Origin: Lepturacanthus savala
Taxonomy: Eukaryota; Chordata; Actinopteri; Scombriformes; Trichiuridae
Direction: 5' to 3'
DNA: 64,000 nucleotides
NCBI GenBank assembly: GCA_030544235.1
Contig: CM060468.1
Location: 4,470,758-4,534,757, forward strand
Shown here one piece after another: positions 11,700 through 23,545 of the stretch (positions are counted from its first letter, which is position 1; every line of letters starts with the position of its first letter). Made by a program: the position numbers and the translations under genes. The notes below the pieces were generated by a model. It did no database searches and had not been told where the DNA came from. It was given only the letters and a program-made list of their open reading frames with translations.

Positions 11700-12575
11700 A
11701 TGTAAATTAAGACCTCACAACTAGCGGCCTTCATTTTTCAGAGGGAAACTTTGCGTGGTGATGACTTTGGTTAAAGTAGCTCCAGAGCACATATCATCTG
11801 GGAGAAGAGGCACAAACAGACAAGGATGCACAAACGCACACACACACATAGGATTATAATTAGTTTGCTTCACTTCCTAATCACGGTGACAATAGAAGGG
11901 CCCCCTGTTAGAATTTATCACTCTCCTCTCCTGCCTCCACTCCATCTCTCTCCCCTCCCTTCACCTCCTCCTCCTCCTCCTTTCAGGGAGTCGGTCTACA
12001 ATAGACCCGAGCTCCCCTCTCAGTTTGCTGCAGAGACAGGATAAGAGAAACTTTAGCTGCAAAGAGAACATATGGCCTCCACCGCACACCAAACAAACCC
12101 TATACATTATGGTAGCTCGCCAACGTGTGTGTTTATTCGTGCGCGCAAGGGGAAATGGGAGATTACTAAAGGGTAATGAGGTAGAGAGGAAAGCAGGAGA
12201 GGTGGGGGGGGGGATGCTGCATGTAAGGATTTAAGAAAGATAGACTGTCAGAAAACCTCTAATTCTGTTTCTCAGAGTCTATAACAGAGGAGACCACATT
12301 GTAGGGTTCTGCACCAGAGAGAAAATGAAAGGGCTGAAACTTGACAGTTCACACTTGCTGTACACAAAACCCGAGAAGGATTAGTAGAGCAAAAATCCTA
12401 TTCCCCTGCCTGTCAACTGAAATAGACATATAAATTAGCCTATATGAGCGCAATTCGATTCTGCATTGACCCCAATTAGTAGGAATTGACCCAGTAGCAC
12501 ATTGAGTCAAAGCTTCTGGTGAGAGAAAGAGAGAGAGGGGGGGGGAGAGGTAAAGAATATGACAGGAAGACAAAC
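11700..12575. other. Unique to pyrimidine-rich sequence, no gene seen
   Basis: Contains a CCTCCTCCTCC run near 11964-11980, a short CA run near 11837, and GA-rich sequence near 12523-12550. Frames here are short and compositionally biased. Confidence 0.45.
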
Positions 12576-12579
12576 AAAA

Positions 12580-13130
12580 TTAATCTGGTAGTTCCGAAGT
12601 TACCAGTTAGATTCCTTAACCCGGGTGATTGCCATATTTCCAGTCCCCTTAAGGTACATCATAACCCTTATTACACCATTGGGAAGACAGTCTATTTCGG
12701 AGGCCCGCAATGTTCCGAGTGTATTTAATACAGAGGTACAATGGCTCATTTCCTTCACTTTTACTCCCTTCGCCTCCTCTTATTCTGTCAAATCCGATAT
12801 TACAAGCATTTTTCCCCCACATGTGTGACACTCTTCTCTGTGCTGACACGGCCCGGCTGTGCTAAAGCAGATGGTTTTGTGCCTGAATTTTATAAGACAG
12901 GTCCTTTTGTCATTTGCATGCAGAGTAAATTTTGTGCTAAAAGTGCTCATTTAAGCTTGTTAAATTTATCAATTTGTCAGTATAAAAATGTATTAAATCA
13001 CCTCAACCAAGTCTGTCGCTACATCAGTTTAATCACACTAAATCTTCAGCATTTGGTGAATACAAATTACAGTGTACCATCATTATAATGTCTGGTGGAA
13101 TGATAGAATAAAGTTGCTCAATTCATCAGC
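12580..13130. promoter_or_regulatory. Candidate conserved non-coding block
   Basis: About 550 bp of repeat-free sequence with enhancer-like texture. It includes an octamer-like ATTTGCAT at about 12912-12919 and several AT-rich homeodomain-type cores (TTAAT, ATTAAA, TTTAAT) between 12950 and 13070. No frame shows a domain. It stands out from the transposon-derived sequence on both sides. Conservation was not tested. Confidence 0.35.
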
Positions 13131-13375
13131 TTGTGATCCTTAATTAAACCCAGGTAGATAAACAGACATGATATGTAATACTGGCATTCAGCCATGATCA
13201 CATTCATTGATAATCATCATCACTGATATCACATTATGTCCAACAATTGCAGTGACCACATATCAGACCCATCACCTCTAAAGATCTAATTAACATTTCT
13301 TATATTAAAGGGGTATTCCAGCAATAGAGATCCTCAGTAAATGGTGTACCTCATACGTAGGGAGCATAACTATGT

Positions 13376-13825
13376 TTAAAGGTCCTCTATCATGCAAATT
13401 GCCACTACCATGTATTTTTTTACTCAAGATAAGGTCTAGAGGTTATGTAAAAACCGTCCCATGCATAAAACACCGCACACAAGCCGGATTTAGAAACTTT
13501 GCCATTTCACAGTTCATTAGGACTTCTTGGCTTCGTGATGTCACGCAGTAGCCCCCTCAGCCTGTAGAGGTTCCACCTGCCCCCACTGTTACATCCACTT
13601 TGATTTAGTATTCCAAGAGAAAATCAGGAGACAGCTTCATGAATATTTATGAGACAGACGAAAAAAAAAAACGACCTGTGCTTTGTGGAGCTCCAGCGAG
13701 ACACTTGAGAGAGCTCTGTAAAACTACACAGTTGAATTTTTGTACTTTAAATCGCAAATATATCATCTTAGGGGTATCAAAACTTCAAATAAAACTCAGA
13801 AAAATACAGATATGGGACCCTTTAA
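13376..13825. mobile_element. TTAA-flanked miniature element, second family
   Basis: Body 13380-13821 between TTAA at 13376-13379 and 13822-13825. Inverted ends are AGGTCCTCTAT on the left and, inward from the right, AGGGTCCCATA. The interior is unlike the other three TTAA elements except for a matching central dyad CGTGATGTCACG at 13534-13545. It has no coding capacity; a 65-codon frame at 13639-13836 crosses the right end. Confidence 0.75.
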
Positions 13826-13829
13826 GGTA

Positions 13830-14560
13830 CCACTGAGACAATGAAATGTGATCCAGAAAGTCCAGTTGGAGTTAACAGAATAGTGATTTAAAGGGGTTTG
13901 AAACACAAAAGTACTGCACCATGACACAATCTATTATGGAAACAATTATGAGGGGAAAAAGCAGAAGTATTTATGCATTTGTATGTGATTTGCCAATGCA
14001 GCACCTTGCTTACATTGTGTTCCCAGCTAGAATTGTACCAGGTTAATTATATTTGCTGGGCAACTCCAAAAACTACAAAACAGAGTTTGATGATGTCAGT
14101 AAGTAGTGTGGGATCATGGGAGTTGTTGTCACCATTGCTCTGCAGGTAGTTTCCTGGTTAGGATCTTCAGTGTTTATCGTTCGGGAGGTTTTTACCAGGA
14201 GGTGTTTTTACAACATTATTTGGTGCTGCCTGTAACCCGAGCTAATGCTAACGTTTGCTCAGCTTGTTTCTCAGAACCAGACATCTGATGACTAAAGTCC
14301 TACATTCAGTTGAAAAAAAAAAACAGCCACGATTGAAGCAAGTATATAAAAATGTGGCTTAAAACTGGATAAAAAGGGGATATTCAGTGGCAGCAATGGA
14401 AACTTCTTGGATAACGAATGTACACACCTCACCAATATATTTAAAAGGGCTACGTGCAACACTTTTGAAGCAATTTACAACTTTTAATCGTTTTTGATGA
14501 GATGGGTTGTAACGTAATTAAAAACTTTGACCCTATCTGACTTTCTCGGTCGACTGACAC
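13830..14560. other. Repeat-like unique sequence, no gene seen
   Basis: Includes poly-A at about 14312-14323. No supported gene. The AAAGGGCTACGTGCAACA block near 14444 looks like a transposon end but no partner was found. Confidence 0.4.
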
Positions 14561-14567
14561 AGGGTTA

Positions 14568-15560
14568 TTAGATTAGATTAACTTTATTGCCCACCTTAGT
14601 GGAAATTTGTCTTTGGCTCCTCCAACATTAAATTACATTATAATCTACAAAAATCACTTCCACCGTATCACACAGACAAATTCTGCAAATAGAGAAGAAA
14701 TAACAGCAGTGGATGAGGATATTATAGCAGAGGAGAGTATAAAACCTTCAAAGAATACAGTTAAAAGCCTTTGTTCTTTTTTTTCCGGTGCAGTCATTTT
14801 GCATTCAGTGCTTGTATGGCATATGGAATGAAAGATTACTTGTACAGGTTCCCCTCGGAGCCTTAAATCGGCAGCCGGATGGAAATGATTCAAACTGTGA
14901 ATTTAAAGCTTGTGAGGCATCCCCAGATAGCTGTCTGGCCTTCCTAACTACCGCCCTGTTAAATACCTCACAGAGATGTTGTTGTGTACCAGTCACCTGT
15001 CTGTGGAAAGCTTGTTTTTGTGCTTCACACTCCAGCTGCCACAACAGGCAGTTATGCTAAACTGAAGAATCCTTTCAACAAGTCTCCCTATGCCATTCCA
15101 AGTATATGTTGACTGACAGCAAATCTTCCTGATTAACAAACATTGCTGGTTTACTCTCCTAAAAACACTTTGAGTTTTCATTAGAACTTAAAGTTTTATT
15201 AATGATAGTGCCTATAAATACTTAAAATGGTCCACTACCTCCACAAGCTGGTTGTTTAGTACAACACAATTAATCTTACTAACTCCTTCCAGTTTGTTCG
15301 GATGATAAGTTCTTTAGTTTTGGCTGTGCTTGTTTCCAAATTACTAGCTTGATACGAGTCCAAGAGAAAAGAGACCAGCCTGAAATAAACATCACATTTA
15401 AATAGCTCAACATTGCAACTATTCAGTCATGATGTTTATAAAAATTGAAAAACAACAGTGGTAACGTCATACAGCCTTGTGGTACTCCAGTTAATGCAAC
15501 ATTCAGCAGTACAGGACCAAAACATACATGAAATAGTGCAGCATGAATTAAATAAAGAAA
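14568..15560 (-). mobile_element. Decayed L2/Rex1-type LINE, 3' part of reverse transcriptase ORF
   Basis: Read on the minus strand, conserved pieces of a CR1/L2-superfamily reverse transcriptase appear in the right order. TGVPQGC (15471-15491) is the canonical TGxPQGC motif. KTKEL (15307-15321) comes next, then FKYL (15215-15226). A VVRKAxQL...FPSGCRF block lies within 14805-15044, and the C-terminal FIPYAIQALNAK ends at a stop codon at 14794-14796. These are separated by stops and at least one frameshift, just before the C-terminal block. The DNA 3' end shows the usual AATAAAG plus TAATC-type short tandem tail near 14568-14590. It is 5'-truncated and cannot be active. Confidence 0.85.
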
Positions 15561-15599
15561 CCTCTTGGGTGAAATTACTTTAAAAAAGCAATTACTTTT

Positions 15600-16490
15600 T
15601 GTACATTTGTTGTTTCTACATTTCCCAACATTTTCTTAAGAATGTATTTATCTGCTCCACATTTGACAACTTTACTTTTACAATGAATTTATTTAAAAAG
15701 GCAGTCAGCAGTTACATAATGGCATATAGATAATAACATTAGCCTAATGCTATCAATTAGTTTACCCTTGTCAACGACACTAAGTTGGCACCAGGCCAAA
15801 TTAACTTAAGCTATCAATATATTACGGAACTTTGGCAGGCCAATAATATATTGTGAATGTTTTTTTAACTTGTAAAATCTATATTTAGTTTTCTCAAGCT
15901 CATAACTTAAAGTTTAACCTCTTTTAACCTTTTCTCCAGTACTTAAAACATCTGCGTATACCCCTCTTATAAAGTCTCTTTGAAGGTGGACAGTTAAAAA
16001 ACTTCTAATGCAGTGAATGAGCCGTTCACATTCATCATAAAAAGGAGTGTCTATTAGCTTTGTATTAAAAGCTGAATGACCGCTCTCTCCATATACTTTA
16101 TTAAGAGAGGACTGAGTGCAAATCTCCAAGAGCCACAGCCTTAAAGATTATAGACACATGTATTATAATGTTCTTTTCCATAGATGAGGAAAAATGCAAC
16201 AATTTCATAGAGTCAGAAACAGCTGAGTGATAACCACCCATCAGGCCCAGGTGCCTTGTTGGGTTTGATTGTGGAGACTAGACACACCTTGCAGATATTA
16301 GCGCTCCAGCTAATGAGAGGGCTAATGAGTCGCTCACTCACACACAGACTTCCTCAACAAAGGTGTAGAAAAGAAGCCCCAGAGCGAGAGCAGAACATAG
16401 CTTAACCTTCTTTATTTCTCCTGATGGTAACGTTAGTACAAAGGTGTAATAAGCAGACATCTCACAACTCACAGGCCAGTCCCCGCAGGG
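15600..16490. other. AT-rich sequence, no gene seen
   Basis: A 71-codon minus frame (15914-16129) has no recognisable domain. It could be more 5' LINE sequence but no motif supports that. Confidence 0.4.
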
Positions 16491-16497
16491 CAGCATC

Positions 16498-16525
<28 letters not shown>
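16498..16525 (+). repeat. (TG)n microsatellite
   Basis: Perfect 28-bp TG tract followed by GCGCG. Confidence 0.95.
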
Positions 16526-16529
<4 letters not shown>

Positions 16530-16728
16530 TAACATCAGGGGAAAGGGACATCCTGCATCTTGCTGATTTTTTGCAGAACAGTGTTAGTGATGGATGGTGT
16601 TATAATGTCGTGTGTGTATGGATGTGTGAGGTGGAAAACAACACATACAATAATCTGATGCTGCTGCAAGTGAGAACACGTGTGTGAATGTCTGAAAGCC
16701 GTTTTAACTACTTAAACTCCAGGTCTGG

Positions 16729-17035
16729 TTTTCAATTTCCCTTCTGTAAATGATAATAAATATGGAATATATCTACAACCACAAAGGTTACGAACTTAAA
16801 CCAAAAAAATCGACATGTGAGGTGACGACAGAAGTGTCCAAATGTATTTATGTTGCTGTGATACAACAAATAAAGCTATAATAGCTAAATATAAGCTAAA
16901 TTATCTGCAATGCAAAGTTAATCATTAATAAGATAAGAGTTCAAAGATTAATTATTTGTCCATGAAATCGTTAAAATCACAGTGAGGGTCACTACACAAC
17001 ATAAAGAATATAGTCTGTAAGATAATGGTTAAAAC
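16729..17035 (+). repeat. Unclassified dispersed repeat, copy A
   Basis: Shares ordered blocks with 23928-24235: ATATCTACAACCA, CATGTGAGGTGA, TATTTATGTTGCTGTG, a GATAAG plus GTTC(A/T)AAGATTA block and CATAAAGAATATA. Spacing is similar and the orientation is the same. No terminal repeats or coding motifs were seen, so the class is unknown. Confidence 0.65.
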
Positions 17036-17039
17036 ATCA

Positions 17040-18245
17040 GCTCAAATCTAAGTAAAATCTATATTAAATATAATATAAAATTGTCGTTAGTTGCATCCCA
17101 ATTACTTATTGTATTGATGATGTGGATATTGATGATATATATTGATGCTGTAACAGTAACATTGTGTTTTACTACAAATAAAAATACTTTATTTAGTGTT
17201 GGAGCTGAGGTTCATGCAATGTGTGCATTAAACTCAACCCTGCCCCCCTCGGTTTGGGATTTTAACAGGTAAAGACATTTTAACCTAGAAAAGTCACACT
17301 AGATTTGTCTTTACACTACTACGGTGTGAAGACAAATGTCCAAAATTATTGTATTTGCTTTATTCTGACCTAGTTTATTACATGTAAGAATTAACTAATA
17401 TACTATTGCTAAGTGTTGGTTGCTATAAATCGTGAATAAATGTTGAAAGCGATTCCTGAATGCAGCCTTCCACCCACTTATGATACTTTCCGCTTTCCTC
17501 AACACTCTCCTTTTACCATCCTTTTAATCAACTTAATAGCACCACTCGTCCCCTCTGAAACCAAACCCTTCCTAGAACTTTCCTCTCACCCACTCGCTCA
17601 AGCATCGTCAAGCACCGTCTCTCTGTCTCGTCACGGTCAGGGAAGAGTGACGCTATTCATTTAAAAAAAAAAACGGTGACAAGATACTTCAGCCCCGGTG
17701 CTGACACCCACTCTAATGAAGAGGAGAGAAAGAGCATGGGAACCACTCGCCACTAGAAGGGATTTCAGGGTTGTAAAGAAGGGCCAGAAAGCTGTCAACA
17801 GTATCCAGGTAAATAGAATTATAACAATTTCCCAGCATGAATCTGAGAACCTCAGACTGTTGGGTTCAATCCCATCTGAACAATTTCGTGAGAAATATAA
17901 TTGTGGGAAAAAGTACATTTTTTTAACATTTAGAACATATTATAATAGGCCAAAATCTTAAAACATAAGCAGCAGCTGTGTGTGCAAGCTCAAATCTTAC
18001 TGTAATACACAAAGTGCAGTGATTTATTTTACTACACTTCTGACTAGGCCTGGCCCAAATACATCTTTTTTTTTTGTTGAGGGGTTGGGAGGCTTGTGGT
18101 GGTCTGATAGAGGTGAGGAGATCTAAGAAAAGAGTGGAAGGAGAACGAGTTACGGTACCAACAGCGCCTCCTGTGGGGAGAAGGGGTACTACAGGACAGG
18201 ACAAGCCAGGGCTAACTATGCTAAAGCTAATATCACTGGGTAGAT
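17040..18245. other. AT-rich sequence, no gene seen
   Basis: Short frames at 17661-17961 and 17923-18204 on both strands lack domains. Poly-A/T runs occur near 17662 and 18066. No gene supported. Confidence 0.45.
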
Positions 18246-18247
18246 AT

Positions 18248-18360
18248 ACTTAAAAGGCGCAGGGGTTAGCGTTGTTGCCTCACAGCAACAAGGTCGCAGG
18301 TTCAAGACCTTTCAAGGCTTTCAAGACCAGGTACTTCTGGCTTCCTCCCACATAAGATGA
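18248..18360 (+). repeat. Truncated tRNA-like SINE fragment
   Basis: An A-box-like GGGGTTAGCGTTG, a GCCTCACAGCAACAAGG block and a B-box-like GGTTCAAGACC are followed by CTTCCTCCCACA. The same blocks recur at 38.33-38.57 kb. This is the widespread fish repeat with a tRNA-like head; the copy is truncated and degenerate. Confidence 0.55.
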
Positions 18361-18408
18361 TATACATAAGAAAGGCTAGATGTCTTACAGCACAGACTCA
18401 AACGTCCC

Positions 18409-18678
18409 TGCCCGGCGGCCATCTTGCCACAGGCAGAGTCTGACCTGATGTAGTGAACATAAGGGAACGTGAAAGGTCAGTGAAAACTTGACGAATTTAC
18501 ACGTTTTTGGTTCTTACAAATGTCATCAACGTGGGTATAATTACAGTGTCATAAGTACATCTCTGATGTTTATAATAAACCAAACCTTTTGAAAATCAGC
18601 TGAAAATTGAGCACCATTAAAATACATTGAGTGATCGAGCTTCCTGTGCCAAGATGGCCTCCAGTGCAGCAATTGGAC
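18409..18678. mobile_element. Inverted-repeat-bounded element
   Basis: A left arm with CGGCCATCTTGCCACAGG and a right arm with CCTGTGCCAAGATGGCC are inverted copies of about 28 bp separated by about 210 bp. No coding capacity. The family is not recognised and target duplications are not clear. Confidence 0.45.
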
Positions 18679-18779
18679 TCCATTGGCCAGCAGCTATGGG
18701 GGTTCAGACCCAGCAGGTAGAGGTCTTTAACATAACATCAACACTTACTCATCCTCCCATTGGCGATGATGAATAGAGC

Positions 18780-21150
18780 TCATTTCTGGATTTTTTAAAT
18801 TTTAATCATAGCAATATCTTTTACATTGCACCTTCAACCGAAAGAAGCTTCTATAAACTGTTATTACAGTCTGACAGATATTTGACAATTGCAACTTGGA
18901 AAGCTGTGACGAAAAGCTGCTCGTAATAATACAGATTACAGTTCAGTGCATCTCTTTCATCAAGTCTACATGGAAATTCCTGAAGAGCTGCGTCCTGCAT
19001 CTCAGGAAAATGACGAATCATCGTTTGTTAAGGATATCACAGACAATACACATGTGGTTCCTATAACAAAATAAAGATTACAAGGATTAATTCCTATATA
19101 GATTAATCATGGCTGTCCAGGTTGAAGTCTATTAACTAACATGTCTCTTTCTTTTCACAGATAATGTAGACAGAGTATAGATGTCACATTCATCTTTTTT
19201 GAAGGTTTCATTTTGTTCGATAATGTTGCTCTATAGCCTTGTACTACAAGTGTTTTTGCATTTTTTTACATCTTTTCACGTAATTTAACTACAGATGTTT
19301 GATTTCAGATTTCTTTGTCACCAAGTATTTAAAGGAAAATCTAATTATTTTAAAAGTAAAATCTCAGATTAATGTTTTATTTGTATAGTTTTAGATAAAA
19401 AATAGCTTCTACAATATGGTTGAGTGATGAATATGTGCAGTTTTTCAAATAAATTCAATCTACACATGCACAAAAAGGCTAAAAACAACAAATCAAGTGA
19501 GCCTATAATAAAACAAAGAGAAAAACTACAAAGCTTTTAGTGGCCAATTCTCCATTAGAGTTTTCCCAAGTTGTTATTAATGAATATCTGTCAGGTCTAA
19601 ATACACTGAACTCATCATTTTTGTGAAATATTAACTCAAGATGACATTTGACTTCAGAAAAAAAGTCTTTGCAGCACAATTTATATATTGTGACATATAT
19701 TGTGAACCAATTCAATATATAAATGGAGGATTCAGCAAATCACAGACGCGTCATGACAATATATGAATATTTGGGGCAAATTGCCAACAATCGGTGGCAG
19801 ATTTAATTAAATTAACTGATTTAAGGGACTGTGTTATTGAGAATGAAGGGTGGATTTTACAGCGCTCGGAAATAAAAAGCTTTTTTTTCTCCTCATTCTT
19901 CCATTTTTCACTTCATGGTTTGGCATAAAAATAAACTCTATCTCATGACCATCAATCGCTTTAGTCTAATGTTATAGCAGGTAACACTTCTATGATAATT
20001 CAACCATTTAATGTCACTTTATGGTCGGTGCGTACGATTGTGCATTATAATAATGGATCTGTTCACTTAAACTGCTATGAAATCCACAGTGTTCAACCGA
20101 TTTGTCTGATTCAACTTTTCATGTCATCAGAAAAGCATCACCGTCAATTACCTTACTGAACAACCTTCTAGGATAGACTACCCACATAGAAATTATATAT
20201 AAAGGCCAAACTCACATCAAATATATTGCCGCCATTTGGAGTATTTTATTATTGTGATTTTTTTAAATGGATACATCTGTGTTTTTTAGTAAATTTTGAT
20301 TTAATCGGACTAACACAAGTGAGTCTTAATGGGAAGATGCACTCCTTTGCTGCAGAAAATCATTGGATAGCATCACTATTTAAGAATAATTAAGACATTT
20401 ACAACATAAAACACAAAGTGCTGCTTGTTGTGCTAAAACCTGCTTTTTTCAGTCTTAGCACTCAGTATTAACCAGGATACAAATGTAAAAAACACCACGC
20501 CACACCTGCTCTACATCCTCTGGTGCAACTCTAAGTGCAACTGCATTAGCTATTCCAGCTAATCCAGCCGCTAGATGTGAAATTGACTCTTGTGCTGGTA
20601 GAAAATCAGCAATTACAGTTTGTTTTCTCACTATTTTACACACACAGCAAACAATGAGAAAAAGAGCAGTGTGCTGATACTGCAAATGAGTTCTTTCCAT
20701 AACTTGGTCAAAGCTACACTGGGCAAAACAAACTATTTCTGTTATCTTTCTTTCTTTCTAAACCAATTTAAAGTGTTTTATAGTAAGTGATAACAAGAGA
20801 ACACATCAAACATGTAATATCAGAATATACTGTATACCTATCAGTTAAAAACATGTCCCTACCTTATTTATGACTAAATGTGCCAGTATATTGTATATTA
20901 CACAGAATTATATAACATATAATTCTATATTACTATTATATAGAATGGTAACCTCTGCTTTCTGCTGCTTGTTCTGCATTTTAAACACATTTAAATACAA
21001 CATAGAACGGATTTTAAATCTGAAAGATACCAAGGAAAACCATTAGCAATGACAACAATTCAAACTATCACCAAATACCAAACTAAAACGTTCAGGTTGT
21101 GCATATTTATCCTTCTTGCATTGAGTGTTTCTTGAATTATGACGATGCTT
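18780..21150. other. AT-rich sequence, no gene seen
   Basis: A 2.4 kb stretch with only short frames and no domain (for example 19503-19715 and 20455-20700 on the minus strand). I see no transposon ends, RNA gene or GC-rich regulatory block. Confidence 0.5.
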
Positions 21151-21279
21151 TTGGACTCTAGCTGCAGTTCCACTTCCATCCCGGGATAGTAAATGTCCCA
21201 TTTTCGGGGGGAAAAAACATTAAACCCTTGCAGGGACTGAAAGCTCTTGTTTCAATTTCAGTCGACACAGCACTTGTTG

Positions 21280-21650
21280 TTGGTTTGTTTTTTTTTCCTG
21301 TCACGTTGTGTGTTATCTCTTTCTCTATATATCTTCCCGTTTCTCTACAGACTTCACACGAGCACACGTCCCTCCACCCCTCCGGTCATATCTCCTCGTC
21401 TCCCACGGGTGCCGTGTAACACTATCTGCCTCAGCCACTCCGGTCCCAGGCAGACAGCTTGGTCTTCAGAGATTCCTCCTGCTCCTTCTCTGCTGCCGCT
21501 GCCATTTTCTCTCCGCGGGGACCAGAAACTAAATATGACAGCTACACCGGAGAGACACGGGAGAATGTCAGACTGCTCCAACCCAAATGATGGAGCTTTC
21601 CCCCCATCAGAGTCACACTGTAGAAAACACTCCGCTGTTTTTGTGTAGAG
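21280..21650 (-). other. CpG-rich patch with possible first coding exon
   Basis: This is the only CpG-rich, promoter-like patch in the AT-rich 15.6-26 kb stretch apart from a transposon scrap. On the minus strand an ATG at 21505-21503 in good start context (A at -3, G at +4) opens a short frame. It begins MAAAAEKEQEES, continues with a Lys-rich segment ending SAWDRSG, and stops at 21431-21433. The acidic/basic Ala-rich start looks like a genuine N-terminus. No convincing splice donor or downstream exon is seen, so it may be a dead gene fragment or chance. I cannot name a gene. Confidence 0.2.
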
Positions 21651-21659
21651 AAGAAGCAG

Positions 21660-22670
21660 CTAAATGCATTTTGGAAATGTGGAAGATACCTGTCTTGAAG
21701 ACATACAACAAGTTTTAGGGTTTGTCATGTCTAGAGAGCTGCGTTTTCACACATGCAGGATAATACTGTCAGAAAAATAACATTATCATTAAATGAAAAG
21801 TGTGTCCTGTTAAATGGCCGATAGTAAAACACCTGGCCATTCAGTCTGCAGAGGGAAACAGTCAATACTTCTAGAATATTTTTTTGAAATTATATTTTTT
21901 TTTTGCTTATTATGTCAAGCAGTTGTACAAAATTAATTTATCCAACTTTAGATTACTTACACTTCTTATTCAGTATACTTCTTGTGCTATACTAACATTA
22001 ATTATGTAGATTCAGTCAATATAGTTTAACTCCTACATGTTTAAGGTAAATCCAAACTAATTAAAACTTTTTTTGCTATTTTTTCTGTATCTTAACCTTT
22101 TTCTGTATCTGAAACATTCATACGATTAACTAATCCAAATATTTTACTTGTCTGCAGATGGAAATTGTTGATTGGTATTTATGAATACTGTTTTCTAATT
22201 ACTTTTAAATGAGCGTGTTTTAACAAAGGGCAGTACATTATAGAATTAAGTAAAAAAAGTACGATTCAATAAAACCCGATATAAACGGAACCTAAACTTA
22301 ACTTGTAATACGTACGATGGGTCCTTTTCAGACAAGGACATTCCTTTCAACTTTCACTTTTTATAGAAGGAGGTTGAGGTGGAGGAGGTACCACTTTGTT
22401 TTATGGACTAGAGTTGGAAAAACCTGCAGGAGACACTAACGTTAACTCGACAATCGGATATTTTACAAGATGTTTGTCCAATCGTGTTGAGCAAACCATG
22501 ATCTCTTCTGAACCCAGACTAAGTTTCTTTGTGCCTATTTCCAACCACGCCTTAACTACAGCAAAAGAGTATTTGCAAGAATCTGCATGTATCCACAGTG
22601 ATATGATGCATTTTAGGCTTGTTCCAATGGACGATATCATAGAGCCAACATCAGGATGGTGAGCCACCAT
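21660..22670. other. AT-rich sequence, no gene seen
   Basis: Frames at 22396-22662 (plus) and 22401-22751 (minus) overlap each other, have no domain, and the minus one runs into the palindromic MITE. Neither is called. Confidence 0.45.
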
Positions 22671-22677
22671 CGGGATG

Positions 22678-22892
22678 CCATAATGCAGGGGTCTCCCACC
22701 CTGGTCCTGGAGATCTAGGTGCAGGTTTTTGTTCCAACAAAGCTGTAACACACCTGATTCTATTAATGAAGCTCCATAGCAAAGGCTCTAATGGTTGATT
22801 AGTAGAATCAGGTGTGTTCCTGCTTGGTTGGAACAAAAACCTGCACCCACAGTAGATCTCCAGGACCAGGGTGGGAGACCCCTGCCATAATG
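22678..22892. mobile_element. Palindromic hAT-type MITE with perfect 8-bp target duplication
   Basis: Body 22686-22884 (199 bp). The ends CAGGGGTCTCCCACC and GGTGGGAGACCCCTG are exact reverse complements. The inverted homology extends inward through CTGGTCCTGGAGATCT and GTTTTTGTTCCAA, so nearly the whole element is a hairpin. It is flanked by identical CCATAATG at 22678-22685 and 22885-22892. The 8-bp duplication and CAG...CTG ends fit a hAT-superfamily MITE. It has no coding capacity. Confidence 0.92.
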
Positions 22893-23389
22893 TCTCGTCT
22901 TCTGTTGAAGGGCACTCTCTAAAATAACTGCTGAGCAATCAGGGGTTGGTAAAAAGAAAGAGAAGAGTTATTTCCAGCTAGATCGACCTCTGATTGGTCA
23001 AAACAAATACAGCCATTGGCATCAATGCAAGCTGAAATATATAATTGATCAAATATAATGGATTTACCTGTATGGGTTTTTATACAAAGCCCCCCGAAGG
23101 AGATACGAGTTCCAGGGTGGATAGAAAACCTTCTACATGGCAGCATTGGAACTGTTAGCTTTCAGGCTAACATTTAAAGAGCCAGGATTTATTGATCAAA
23201 GGTTATTCAAAGCTAAATGAAAGTCCACATCGTCAACTGCTAATTAAAGGGACATTTCCAAACCCTAATAAACCTGCAACAGCCTCCCTCCTCTGCTGTT
23301 CAGGCTTCCCACCAGACTTTGGACTTCTGGCTGCAGAGATTTACTCACATTCGAGCCACAAAAAACGTTAGTGAGCTACTGATGTGGGC

Positions 23390-23545
23390 CGATAAGGCTC
23401 GGCCGCTGGCGTTGGAAAGGTGTTTGATGAGGTTGAGGTCGGAGCTGCGCGCGGCCCAGTGAGTTCCTCATCACGTAACTAAGAACAACATTTCTCCATG
23501 GACCTGGCTTCGTGCCTTTGCCACAGACATGAAAGCAGGCTCGAC
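23390..23545 (-). pseudogene. Tc1/mariner-like transposase fragment
   Basis: On the minus strand, 23420-23458 encodes WAARSSDLNLIKH. This is a worn version of the WPxQSPDLNPIEH motif around the second catalytic Asp of Tc1-like DDE transposases. Upstream, an AKARSQVHGEM block aligns with the usual (H)KARSixxWM stretch, separated by stop codons. Only about 50 codons remain. It is a relic with no terminal repeats nearby. Confidence 0.7.
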
